From Pseudoduganella albidiflava (GTDB lineage: Bacteria > Pseudomonadota > Gammaproteobacteria > Burkholderiales > Burkholderiaceae_D), in NCBI RefSeq assembly GCF_004322755.1, contig NZ_CP036401.1, positions 620,001 to 684,000 of the forward strand: a stretch of DNA of 64,000 nucleotides, written 5' to 3'. The translations under genes were made by a program, and so were the position numbers. Below the pieces are notes generated by a model. The model did not search any database. It was not told the origin of the DNA and worked only from the letters and a program-made list of their open reading frames with translations. Below, in pieces: positions 56,063-64,000 of this stretch. The number at the start of each line of letters is the position of its first letter. Position 1 is the first letter of the stretch.

Positions 56063-57721
56063 ATGCAATGGTTTCGTGACCTGAAGATCGCCCGCAAGCT
56101 GCTGCTTGCCTTCGCGGTGGTGCAATTGCTGATGCTGCTGCTCGGCATCGCCTGCCTGCAGTCGATGTCGCGGATTAACTTCGCGTCGGATGACCTGGCG
56201 GAAAACTGGCTGCCCAGCGTGCGCGCGGTGATGCAGGTACGCACCGACGCGGGCGATCTGCGGCGCCAGGAGCTGGCCTTCCTGCTGGCCGACAATGCCG
56301 AGGAAAGAACCCGTATTGGCCAGCAGATGGAGACGGTGCTGGCGGCTTCGAGCGCCAACGTGGCCAGCTATGAGAAGCTGATCTCCAGTCCCGAAGAGCG
56401 GGCGCTGTTCGACAGTTTCCGGGGCAGCTGGCAATCCTTCCTCACCGAGCATGGCAACCTGATGGCGCTCGGCCGCGCCGGCCGCGTCGACGAGGCCCGG
56501 GCGATCGCCAACGGCGCGGCGTCGCGCCTGCTGCGCGACATCAACGGCACGCTGGACAAGCTCGTGCAGCTGAACGTGGCGGGCGGCGACCGGGCCAGCG
56601 CGGCGGCCACCCAGCTGTATGACAGCACCCGCGGCTGGACGATCGCCCTGCTGGTTGGCGCGATCACGGCCGGCATCGCGCTGGCGCTGTGGGTGGCCGG
56701 CATCGTCGCGAAGCCGTTGCGCGAGGCGGTCGACGTGGCGCGCACGGTGGCAGGCGGCGATCTCACGCGGCAAATCGTGGCGCGTTCGCGCGACGAGACG
56801 GGTGAATTGATGATGGCTTTGAAGGACATGATGGCCAGCCTGCAAAGCCTGGTGGCGCAAGTGCGCGCCGGCACGGAGACCATCTCCACCGCATCCGGCC
56901 AGATCGCGGCGGGCAACCAGGACCTGTCATCGCGCACCGAGCAGCAGGCCAGCTCGCTGGAAGAAACGGCGTCGTCGATGGAACAGCTGACGTCGACCGT
57001 GCGCCAGAACGCCGACAACGCGCGGCAAGCCAACGGGCTGGCGCAATCGGCTTCCGGCATCGCCGTGCGCGGCGGGCAGGTGGTGGGCGAAGTGGTCGGC
57101 ACGATGGCCTCCATCAACGCGGCGTCGCAGCGGATCGTCGAGATCATCGGCACCATCGACAGCATCGCTTTCCAGACCAATATCCTGGCGCTGAACGCCG
57201 CCGTGGAAGCGGCCCGCGCCGGCGAGCAGGGCAGGGGCTTCGCCGTCGTTGCTTCCGAAGTGCGCAGCCTGGCGCACCGCTCGGCCGCCGCCGCGAAGGA
57301 CATCAAGCAGCTGATCGGCGATTCGGTCGCCAGGGTCGACGCCGGTTCGCGCCTGGTCGACGAGGCCGGCAACACGATGCGCGAGATCGTCACCAGCATC
57401 GCGCGCGTGTCGGAGATCGTCAGCGAGATCACCGCCGCCAGCAACGAACAGAGCGCCGGCATCGAGCAGGTCAACGAGGCGGTGGTGCAGATGGACCAGG
57501 CCACGCAGCAGAATGCCGCGCTGGTCGAGGAGTCGGCGGCGGCGGCCGAAGCGATGCAGCAGCAGGCTGCGCGGCTGGCCGAACTGGTCGCCACGTTCCG
57601 CGTCAATGCCGATGCGATGGCCGGGGTTGCCGCGCAGGCGGTGGTGACGCCGGCGCGCGCCGCGGCCGCACGGCCCTTGCTGCCCCGCGCCGCCGGCAAG
57701 GATGCGTGGGAGCCCCATTAA
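56063..57721 (+). CDS. Methyl-accepting chemotaxis protein
   Basis: A 552-residue chemoreceptor. First helix at about 12-34, periplasmic four-helix-bundle sensor of about 160 residues, second helix at about 195-218, HAMP ([23 protein letters not shown]), and the cytoplasmic signalling domain with the hairpin tip [32 protein letters not shown] (given in part). The C-terminus ends AWEPH, not the xWxxF methyltransferase-docking tail. The ATG at 56063 follows GAAGGAG. The stimulus is unknown. Confidence 0.93.
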   Translation: MQWFRDLKIARKLLLAFAVVQLLMLLLGIACLQSMSRINFASDDLAENWLPSVRAVMQVRTDAGDLRRQELAFLLADNAEERTRIGQQMETVLAASSANVASYEKLISSPEERALFDSFRGSWQSFLTEHGNLMALGRAGRVDEARAIANGAASRLLRDINGTLDKLVQLNVAGGDRASAAATQLYDSTRGWTIALLVGAITAGIALALWVAGIVAKPLREAVDVARTVAGGDLTRQIVARSRDETGELMMALKDMMASLQSLVAQVRAGTETISTASGQIAAGNQDLSSRTEQQASSLEETASSMEQLTSTVRQNADNARQANGLAQSASGIAVRGGQVVGEVVGTMASINAASQRIVEIIGTIDSIAFQTNILALNAAVEAARAGEQGRGFAVVASEVRSLAHRSAAAAKDIKQLIGDSVARVDAGSRLVDEAGNTMREIVTSIARVSEIVSEITAASNEQSAGIEQVNEAVVQMDQATQQNAALVEESAAAAEAMQQQAARLAELVATFRVNADAMAGVAAQAVVTPARAAAARPLLPRAAGKDAWEPH

Positions 57722-57737
57722 CTGCCGGAAGCCTCGG

Positions 57738-57798
57738 CGTGGCTTCAGCGTGGCCTCATCGTGGCCTCAGCGTGACCTCACCGTGGCCTCAGCGTGGC
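57738..57798. repeat. 11-bp tandem repeat, about 5.5 copies
   Basis: Units such as CGTGGCCTCAG repeat head to tail with one or two changes each, at 57738, 57749, 57760, 57771, 57782 and part of 57793. The array fills the gap between the chemoreceptor and the convergent mannanase gene and overlaps the mannanase stop codon. Confidence 0.9.
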
Positions 57799-59075
57799 GC
57801 GCCGAACCGTGGCAACCGCTCCAGCGTGATCACGCGGGGATCGCCGTACACCTTGCGCTTGTGCGCGTTGGTGTTGTAGTACTCGCCGGTCCAGAAATTC
57901 TCCCTGGCGGTCACGCCGGCCGGGGTGTCCCGGTCGTTCCATGTCATGAACCACAGCCACCACGCCCCGTCGGCGGCGATCTTGTCCGGATCGGGAATGT
58001 AGCTGTTTTCGCTGAGCGCCACCGGCTTGTTGTCGGCCGTGGTCTTGCGGGCCTTCAGGTAGGTCCGCGCCTGCGACCCGTAGGTCTTGTTGTCGGTATC
58101 GTCGTAGATGTCCCAGCTGATGATGTCGACCACGTCGTCGCCGGGATACCAGGCCGGGTCCTGGCCGTTCCAGACCCAGATCAGGTTGTGCAAGCCATGC
58201 ACGTTGACCAGCCGGTCGTACATGTGCCGCCACAGCAGGATGTTCGCATAGGCCTGCGGCACCCCGTCGGTGCGCTGCCGGCCCCACCAGAACCAGCCAT
58301 CCCCGTCATTGCCCGAGGCTTCATGCAACGGCCGCCACAGCACGGTCACGCCGGCGCCGGCCAGTTTTTTCAATTCCGCGGCGACCAGGTCGATGCCGTC
58401 GTCGATCTGGCGCAGGGCCGGGCTGTTCCTGTCCAGCGCGCCCTGCGCGACGGGAATCGTGAATGACGTGTTCTTGTTCGGGTCGGGCTCGCGGGCATAG
58501 AAGTTGGCCCGGTTGACCGATGCCGTGCGCAGCAGGGAAGGGTCGCGCCAGTGCCAGCTGAATGCCACCAGGCCGCCCCGCCTGGCCCAGCCGATCGCTT
58601 CCTCGGTCTGGCGCTGGCCATCCACGGCGCCGGTCATCCCGTAGTTCATGAAATCGTAGCCCATCAGCGCCGGATACCTGCCCGTGTCGGCATGGACCCG
58701 TCCGGCCATGTCGATCGCATCCTTCCACGTCAGGTCGGATTGCCCGGCGATGATGGCGCGGCCCCAGGTGCCGCGCAGCCAGGCGTAGGTCTCGCGGGTG
58801 GTCCGGTCGGCCTGCGCGTCCACCGGCGCGGCGCGGCCGGTGCCGGCCGGCAGGCTGTCGCGGCTGGCCGGGCAGAAGCTGCGCGCGATGCAGTAGGCGC
58901 CCTGTTCGAAGCCCCAGCCGTCGCCGCGCGCGCACAGGGCCCAGGCCTTGCCGTTCACGGTGCAGGTCTCGGGGGCGGCGGTTGCCGCCGGGGTGGCGCC
59001 GGCAAGACCGGCCCATCCGGCCAGGGCCGACATGGCGTGAAGCATCCAGCAACGCGGGCGCGCGGTACGAAACAT
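57789..59075 (-). CDS. Glycoside hydrolase family 26, mannan endo-1,4-beta-mannosidase
   Basis: A 428-residue secreted enzyme predicted to cleave beta-1,4-mannan. After a signal peptide (MFRTARPRCWMLHAMSALAGW region) and a Cys-containing segment comes the GH26 barrel. It has the acid/base Glu252 in WRPLHEASG and the nucleophile Glu356 in ALSENSY, with WYWG-type aromatics (WFWWGRQ) at the sugar site. The start at 59075 is chosen because longer readings have no signal peptide. It is convergent with the chemoreceptor. Confidence 0.92.
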   Translation of the reverse strand: MFRTARPRCWMLHAMSALAGWAGLAGATPAATAAPETCTVNGKAWALCARGDGWGFEQGAYCIARSFCPASRDSLPAGTGRAAPVDAQADRTTRETYAWLRGTWGRAIIAGQSDLTWKDAIDMAGRVHADTGRYPALMGYDFMNYGMTGAVDGQRQTEEAIGWARRGGLVAFSWHWRDPSLLRTASVNRANFYAREPDPNKNTSFTIPVAQGALDRNSPALRQIDDGIDLVAAELKKLAGAGVTVLWRPLHEASGNDGDGWFWWGRQRTDGVPQAYANILLWRHMYDRLVNVHGLHNLIWVWNGQDPAWYPGDDVVDIISWDIYDDTDNKTYGSQARTYLKARKTTADNKPVALSENSYIPDPDKIAADGAWWLWFMTWNDRDTPAGVTARENFWTGEYYNTNAHKRKVYGDPRVITLERLPRFGAPR

Positions 59076-59259
59076 GGTATGTGATCCTGTGGTGGCGGGC
59101 GCCCACCCGAAGGGCACCGGTGCCGCACTGTAGCGGCGCGTACCTGGCGCGGCAATGCCGGTGCCCGGCAGGGGGCCGTGTTTCGTCCTGTTTAGTGAAG
59201 GCGCTGTTCGCTTTGACCAGGTGTCGTCGTTGGTGACGGGACTTTCTTGCGAAATGCGC

Positions 59260-62200
59260 TCAAGCGTCCGCGGTCGAAGGCACCACGCCATTCCTCCCCT
59301 GCTCCTTGGCGCGCAGCACCGCCTCGTCGGCGCGCCGCACCAGTTCGGCCGATGCCTCGGAAGTCGGCTGCATCGCCGCGACGCCGATACTGACGGTCAG
59401 CTTGCCCAGCGGGGACTTGCCGTGCGGGATATCGAGCGCAGCCACCTCGGCGCAGATCGCCTGCGCTTCCTTCAGCGCGGCGGCGCCATCGCCCGCGGCC
59501 CACAGCAGGGCGAACTCGCCGCCGCTGTGGCGCGCCACGAAATCGGTGGTGCGCCGGCCGTGGCGCTTCAGCACGCCGGCCACGGCGCGCAGCACGTCGT
59601 CGCCCGCGGCGTGGCCGTATTCGTGGTTGTATTCCCGCAGCCAGTCCGGATTGACCAGGGCCAGCGACAGCACCTGGCCGGTGCGGGCGGCCCGGCGCCA
59701 TTCGGCATCGAGCCGGGCGCCGAAATCGCGCGGGTTCGACAGGCCGGTCAGCCCGTCCGTGGTCGCCTGCGCCGCCAGCTTCAGGTGCGATTCCTCCAGC
59801 GCGGCGGTGCGCGCCCGCACCAGGTCTTCCAGCAAGCGGTTGACGCCCTTGAGCTGGCGCACGCGCCAGTGCCAGACGGCCCACAGCAGTGCCAGCACCA
59901 GCAGCGCGGCCAGCGCGCGGAACCACCAGGTTTCCCAGAACGGCGGCGTGATCGTCACCGCCAGCGTGACCGGCTCGGGGCTCCACTGGCCGCGGTGGTT
60001 GGCCGCCTTCACGCGGAATACGTAGCGCCCCGGATCGAGGTTGGTATAGGTGGCGGCGCGGCGCGTGGCGTCCGTCTCGATCCAGTCGCGGTCGAACCCT
60101 TCCAGCTGGTACGCGTAGCGGTTCAGCGCCGGTTCCGTGTAGTGCAGGGCGGCGAACTCGATCGAGAAGGCCGGCGCGCGCGACGACAGTGTCAGCACGC
60201 GCGGGGTGGTCACCGTGCCGTCCAGTGTCACGCCCGCGTGCGGGCCCGGCTCGGCCAGCGAGCGGTTGTAGACCTTGATGTCGGTGATCGCCAGCTGCGG
60301 CGGCACGGACTGGCTGCGCACCTCGCGCGGCGAGACCGCCGTCAGGCCATGCACGCCGCCGAAGTACAGGATGCCGTCCGGCCCGGGCGTCGACGAGTTG
60401 ACGGTGAAGCCGTCGGTCATGCCGTCGGCCGCGGTGTACAGCGTGGACTTCGCGGTGGCCGGATCGACGCGGAACAGGCCGATGATCGTGCTGACCCACA
60501 GCTGGTCGTCCAGGTCGCTGCGGATCGACAGGATCTTGGCGCCGCGGGTCGCTTCGGCATACGAGCGGAACGTGATGTTCTCACCCGACTGCACCACCTG
60601 CTGCAAGCCTTTCGCGGTGCCGATCCAGATACGGCCCAGCGAATCCTCGTGCAGCGAGGAGACGTTGTCGTCGGCCAGGCCGGCGGGGCTGCCGCCGCGG
60701 TGGGTGAAATGGCGGAACTTGCCGGTCTTCGGGTCGAGCAGGTCGAGGCCGCCGCCATTCCACTCCGAGCCCATCCATACCCGGCCGGCGCGGTCTTCCA
60801 GTACCGACGAGGTACCGTTGACGGCGCGGCTGGCCGGGTCGGCCGGATCGTTCTGGAACATGCGGTGCTGGCCGGTGGCCGGTTCATAGCGGATCAGGCT
60901 GTTGCCGGTGGCGAGCCACAGGATGCCGCCGCGCCCCGGCGCGATGGCATTGATGTAATCGCTGGCCGGGTTGCCGAAGTGGATGGTCTTGAACGGGCCG
61001 GCCGGATTGTCCAGGCGGTTCAGCCCATTCGACGTGCCGACCCACAGGGGACCGTCGGCTTCCTGGTACAGGCTGTAGACGATGTTTTGCGACAGCGAGC
61101 CCGGCTGGCGCGGATCGGAGGTATGGCGCCGCACCACGGTGTTGGCGGCCGGGTCGAACAGGCTGATGCCCACGTTGCCGCCCAGCCAGAGCTTGCCGCC
61201 CGGCGCGCGCGCCACCGTCAGCACGGCGGTATTGGCCGCGTTATTGGATGTGTTGATGGGGGCAATACCGGTGGCGAAGCCGGCCCCGCCCGCGCCGGGA
61301 TCGAATTGCTGCGGCACATAGCGGGTGAATCCTGTGCTGTTCAGGTTGACGAGGCCGATGCCATCGGTAAAGGTGGCCACCCACAGCATGCCGCCGCGGT
61401 CCTGCAGCATCGCCCGCGTGCTGTCGCCCGGCAGCGAATACTGGTCGTTCGGCGTGTGGCGGTATTGGGTGAACGTGCCGGCCGCCGCGTTCCAGCGCAG
61501 CAGGCCGGCGGACAGCGTGGTTGCCCACAGCGTGCCGGTGCGGTCGATATAGAAGCTGGTCACGCGGCTGTTCGGTGCCGGCACGTGCTGGCGCGTGCTC
61601 CAGTCGCTCTTGCCATCCCAGCGCAGGACACCGCTCTCGGTGCCGATCCACAGCGCGCCGTCGCCATCGAACTGCAGCGCGCGCACGATGTTGGTGCGCG
61701 GATCGGTCTGCCCGGCCGGGTCCACATGGTGGTGCACGAATTCGCTGCCGCCGGGCGGCAGGTAATCGAGCCCGCCCGGCCAGGTGGCCACCCACAAACC
61801 GCCTTTCGCATCGCGCGCCAGCGCGTTGACGTCGTTGCTGGCCAGGCTGCCCGGGCGCTGCGCGTCGTGCTGGTGGACCGTGAACTTGCCGGTGGCCGGA
61901 TCGAAGTGCTGCAGGCCGCCCCAGCTGGCCAGCCACATGCCGTCCTTGCCGTCCGAAATGATCTGCTTGATGATGCCCCGGTTCGCCGAGCTTGCACCCC
62001 TTGGCCCCGGTGGCGCCACGTACACGGTGAAATCGTTGCTGGCCGGGTTGAACAGCGCCAGGCCGTTCTGCGTGCCGGCCCAGATTCGGCCCTGGCGGTC
62101 TTCGTGGAGCGTGGAAACCCGGTCGTGCGGCAGGCTTTTCGGGTCGCCTGCCCGGTTCTGGTAGCGCACCGCCTGGTAGCCGTTGTAGCGGTACAGGCCA

Positions 62201-62430
62201 TTCACGTGGGTGCCGATCCACATGAAGCCCTGGCGATCCTGCAGCAGCGACAGCATCGACGGTTCGTCGTTGCCGAGCGGCCCCAGCTTCTTGAAGCGCA
62301 AGGTCGGCGGTGCGCCGGTGTCGGCCAGCGCCGCGGCCGGGGGCAGGGCAGCTAGCACAAGCAGCACCGTGAATGCTGTCATTGCGGCGGCCCGCAGCGG
62401 CCGCGCCAGGTAGAAGAGATGAGCGCGCAT
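59260..62430 (-). CDS. Beta-propeller/Y_Y_Y sensor with degenerate GGDEF domain
   Basis: A 1056-residue membrane protein. Signal/anchor at the N-terminus, then about 700 residues of two-component-regulator propeller repeats (many W-x-G/D-x-G-L units), a Y_Y_Y domain, one transmembrane helix (ALAALLVLALLWAVW), a coiled linker, and a C-terminal GGDEF fold (about 890-1050). The active-site motif is SGGEF at 969-973 where GGDEF is expected, and the metal Asp is Asn927 (VNPD). The I-site RxxD (R960-D963) is kept. It may bind c-di-GMP rather than make it. Confidence 0.9.
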   Translation of the reverse strand: MRAHLFYLARPLRAAAMTAFTVLLVLAALPPAAALADTGAPPTLRFKKLGPLGNDEPSMLSLLQDRQGFMWIGTHVNGLYRYNGYQAVRYQNRAGDPKSLPHDRVSTLHEDRQGRIWAGTQNGLALFNPASNDFTVYVAPPGPRGASSANRGIIKQIISDGKDGMWLASWGGLQHFDPATGKFTVHQHDAQRPGSLASNDVNALARDAKGGLWVATWPGGLDYLPPGGSEFVHHHVDPAGQTDPRTNIVRALQFDGDGALWIGTESGVLRWDGKSDWSTRQHVPAPNSRVTSFYIDRTGTLWATTLSAGLLRWNAAAGTFTQYRHTPNDQYSLPGDSTRAMLQDRGGMLWVATFTDGIGLVNLNSTGFTRYVPQQFDPGAGGAGFATGIAPINTSNNAANTAVLTVARAPGGKLWLGGNVGISLFDPAANTVVRRHTSDPRQPGSLSQNIVYSLYQEADGPLWVGTSNGLNRLDNPAGPFKTIHFGNPASDYINAIAPGRGGILWLATGNSLIRYEPATGQHRMFQNDPADPASRAVNGTSSVLEDRAGRVWMGSEWNGGGLDLLDPKTGKFRHFTHRGGSPAGLADDNVSSLHEDSLGRIWIGTAKGLQQVVQSGENITFRSYAEATRGAKILSIRSDLDDQLWVSTIIGLFRVDPATAKSTLYTAADGMTDGFTVNSSTPGPDGILYFGGVHGLTAVSPREVRSQSVPPQLAITDIKVYNRSLAEPGPHAGVTLDGTVTTPRVLTLSSRAPAFSIEFAALHYTEPALNRYAYQLEGFDRDWIETDATRRAATYTNLDPGRYVFRVKAANHRGQWSPEPVTLAVTITPPFWETWWFRALAALLVLALLWAVWHWRVRQLKGVNRLLEDLVRARTAALEESHLKLAAQATTDGLTGLSNPRDFGARLDAEWRRAARTGQVLSLALVNPDWLREYNHEYGHAAGDDVLRAVAGVLKRHGRRTTDFVARHSGGEFALLWAAGDGAAALKEAQAICAEVAALDIPHGKSPLGKLTVSIGVAAMQPTSEASAELVRRADEAVLRAKEQGRNGVVPSTADA

Positions 62431-62528
62431 CCGGCGATTATGCCAGCAATCGTTTTCCCTTTATGCAATAAAATGCCGCTCTGTACGGCTATTCTGTGCG
62501 TATCCCGCTTGAAACAGGTATTATTCGA

Positions 62529-62644
62529 GGTTGGCCATTCCACCCTTGACAGGGTTGGTGTTCCAGCCTTGGCGTGGTTGGCCGTTCAGCCTCAGCGCGG
62601 TTGGCCTCCCGGCCTCAGCGGGGTTGGCAGTCCCGGTTACAGCA
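62529..62644 (+). repeat. Degenerate 23-bp tandem repeat, five copies, rhlE leader
   Basis: Five imperfect units starting GGTTGGC or GGTTGGT, at 62529 (24 bp), 62553, 62576, 62599 and 62622 (23 bp each). The array ends 43 bases before the helicase start, so it would be in its promoter or 5' untranslated RNA. No gene is supported between 62431 and 62686. Confidence 0.85.
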
Positions 62645-62665
62645 GTAGTTATTTATCGGAAAGCA

Positions 62666-62679
62666 TGGTCGTACGACCA
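62666..62679. promoter_or_regulatory. 14-bp palindrome immediately before rhlE start
   Basis: TGGTCGTACGACCA is perfectly self-complementary and ends seven bases before the ATG, in the place of the ribosome site. It could be a protein operator or an RNA hairpin that hides the start. Confidence 0.5.
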
Positions 62680-62686
62680 ATCATTT

Positions 62687-64000
62687 ATGTCTGACATCGA
62701 AACAACCGCCCAGCCTGAGGCGCCCGCCCAGGTGCGTTTCTCCGACTTCGGCCTCTCTCCCGACATCCAGCGCGCCCTCACCGAACAGGGCTACGAACAC
62801 CCGACGCCGATCCAGGCGCAGGCGATCCCGGTGGTGTTGCAGGGACGCGACGTGATGGGAGCGGCCCAGACCGGTACCGGTAAAACCGCCGGCTTTTCGC
62901 TGCCCATCATCCAGCTGCTGCTGGCGCACGCCAACGCGAGCATGAGCCCCGCGCGCCACCCGGTGCGCGCGCTGATCCTCGCGCCGACCCGCGAGCTGGC
63001 CGTGCAGGTGGCGGAGAATGTCGCGAATTATTGCAAGCACACGCCGCTGCGTTCGACCGTGGTGTACGGCGGCGTCGACATCAAGCCGCAGGCCGCGATC
63101 ATGCGCGGCGGCGTCGAGATCGTGATCGCCACGCCGGGCCGCCTGCTGGACCACGTGGAACAGAAGAACATCTCGCTGTCGCAGGTGCAGATGCTGGTGA
63201 TGGATGAAGCGGACCGCATGCTCGACATGGGCTTCCTGCCGGACCTGCAGCGCATCATCAACCTGCTGCCCAAGCAGCGCCAGAACCTGATGTTCTCGGC
63301 CACCTTCTCGGCCGAGATCAAGAAGCTGGCGGCGACCTTCCTGAGCAACCCGGTCACCATCGAAGTGGCGCGCAGCAATGCCACGGCCGACAAGGTGACC
63401 CAGGTGGTCTACAAGGTCACCGAGGAAAACAAGCGCGACGCCGTCGCCCATATCCTGCGCCAGCGCGAGCTGAAGCAGGTGATCGTCTTCTCGAATACGA
63501 AGATCGGCGCCTCGCGCCTGGCGCGCGGCCTGGAACAGGAAGGCATGAAGGCTTCCGCGATCCACGGCGACAAGACGCAGCAGGAACGCATGGCCGCGCT
63601 GGAAGCGTTCAAGCGCGGTGAAGTGGACGTGCTGGTGGCCACCGACGTGGCGGCGCGCGGCCTCGACATCTCCGACCTGCCGTGCGTGATCAACTACGAC
63701 CTGCCGTACAACGCGGAAGACTACGTGCACCGCATCGGCCGCACCGGCCGCGCCGGCGCCTCGGGCGATGCGATCTCGATCTATTCGGACAAGGACGAGC
63801 GCCTGCTGGCCGATATCGAGAAGCTGATCAAGCAGACCATCAAGCGCGGCGAGCTGGAAGGCTTCCGCCCCGGCGCCCGTGCCAGCGAAGAGCGGGGCGG
63901 CAGCGACCGCCGGCCGCCGCGCCGCGGCGCCGAAGGCGAACGCCCGCAGGGCGGCGGCTATGCCGGTTCCGCCAACGGCGGCTATGCCGGCAATGGCCGC
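62687..64000 (+). CDS. rhlE: DEAD-box RNA helicase, RhlE type, truncated by window end
   Basis: The first 438 codons are present; the gene continues past the window. Both helicase lobes are complete: Q motif with PTPIQAQAIP, motif I AQTGTGKT, Ia PTRELA, GG and TPGRLLDH, motif II DEAD (MDEADRMLDMGF), III SATFS, then IV-VI with VIVFSNT, ATDVAARGLD and HRIGRTGRAG. After about residue 385 an Arg/Gly/Pro-rich tail begins, as in RhlE. RNA remodelling, often in ribosome assembly or cold adaptation, is the family role. Confidence 0.95.
   Translation, partial: MSDIETTAQPEAPAQVRFSDFGLSPDIQRALTEQGYEHPTPIQAQAIPVVLQGRDVMGAAQTGTGKTAGFSLPIIQLLLAHANASMSPARHPVRALILAPTRELAVQVAENVANYCKHTPLRSTVVYGGVDIKPQAAIMRGGVEIVIATPGRLLDHVEQKNISLSQVQMLVMDEADRMLDMGFLPDLQRIINLLPKQRQNLMFSATFSAEIKKLAATFLSNPVTIEVARSNATADKVTQVVYKVTEENKRDAVAHILRQRELKQVIVFSNTKIGASRLARGLEQEGMKASAIHGDKTQQERMAALEAFKRGEVDVLVATDVAARGLDISDLPCVINYDLPYNAEDYVHRIGRTGRAGASGDAISIYSDKDERLLADIEKLIKQTIKRGELEGFRPGARASEERGGSDRRPPRRGAEGERPQGGGYAGSANGGYAGNGR

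Noticed and set aside
57738..57798. Possible CRISPR array
   Set aside because: The units are 11 bp with no spacers; a simple tandem repeat. No CRISPR-type repeat-spacer pattern is present anywhere in the window.
59155..62355. Open frame of about 1070 codons opposite the propeller/GGDEF gene
   Set aside because: The opposite-strand protein has clear propeller repeats and a signal peptide; this one is Arg/Gly/Gln-rich with no fold signature.

Overview
The window is GC-rich, densely coding chromosomal DNA with no phage, IS, rRNA or CRISPR content. It fits a betaproteobacterium of the Oxalobacteraceae (Massilia/Pseudoduganella/Duganella type). The inference rests on the gene set (an rpsU-yqeY-dnaG-rpoD block followed by a CAU tRNA gene, PEP-CTERM proteins, a GH26 mannanase, a two-component-type propeller protein) and on gene style. 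No database search was possible, so the taxon is not proven.

1-16 kb is a housekeeping block. It holds the end of a YbaK-type deacylase gene, plsY, a DsbA/FrnE-like protein, DUF427, a YdjM-like membrane hydrolase and a K+ channel with a C-terminal zinc ribbon. tsaD, a NirD-like Rieske protein, a DAHP synthase, ybiB and a YhiN-like flavoprotein follow. The macromolecular-synthesis group rpsU-yqeY-dnaG-rpoD ends the block, followed by tRNA-Ile2(CAU).

16-27 kb is mixed accessory and regulatory DNA: an AgaR/DeoR regulator, two tandem secreted paralogues, a toxin-first RelE/ParE module and a DUF1287 protein. An XRE regulator diverges from a PEP-mutase-family gene across a clean palindrome. A second-looking asd diverges from a LysR gene. 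The acetate symporter pair (DUF485-actP) and a double TerD protein complete this part.

27-34 kb is a purine island: an unusual guanine deaminase with a signal peptide, a DUF1801 gene preceded by a (CCAA)7 microsatellite, a nucleobase:cation symporter, an 8-oxoguanine deaminase and a GntR/FadR regulator. 34-38 kb contains a LysR gene, then a Tat-signal flavin amine oxidase translationally coupled to a class I cytochrome c, an arrangement that suggests a periplasmic dehydrogenase.

38-55 kb carries two paralogous PaoABC-type molybdenum hydroxylase operons in opposite orientation. The first has a Tat signal, the second has none. They flank a four-gene cytochrome c oxidase operon (CoxB with a fused cytochrome c domain, CoxA, CoxC, CtaG). 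Its subunit I lacks both the D-channel Asp and the K-channel Lys. A cysM-like synthase and lpxO lie between the oxidase and the second Pao operon.

55-64 kb has a PEP-CTERM protein, a chemoreceptor, a GH26 mannanase, a large beta-propeller/Y_Y_Y protein with a degenerate GGDEF domain, and the start of an rhlE-type DEAD-box helicase that runs off the end.

Several repeat families stand out: a 60-bp palindromic element in near-identical inverted copies at 28.9 and 50.9 kb, with a related core inside the 5' end of ctaG; a second hairpin family at 34.4 and 44.0 kb; a nested three-palindrome element at 5.8 kb; and tandem repeats at 29.5, 57.7 and 62.6 kb.
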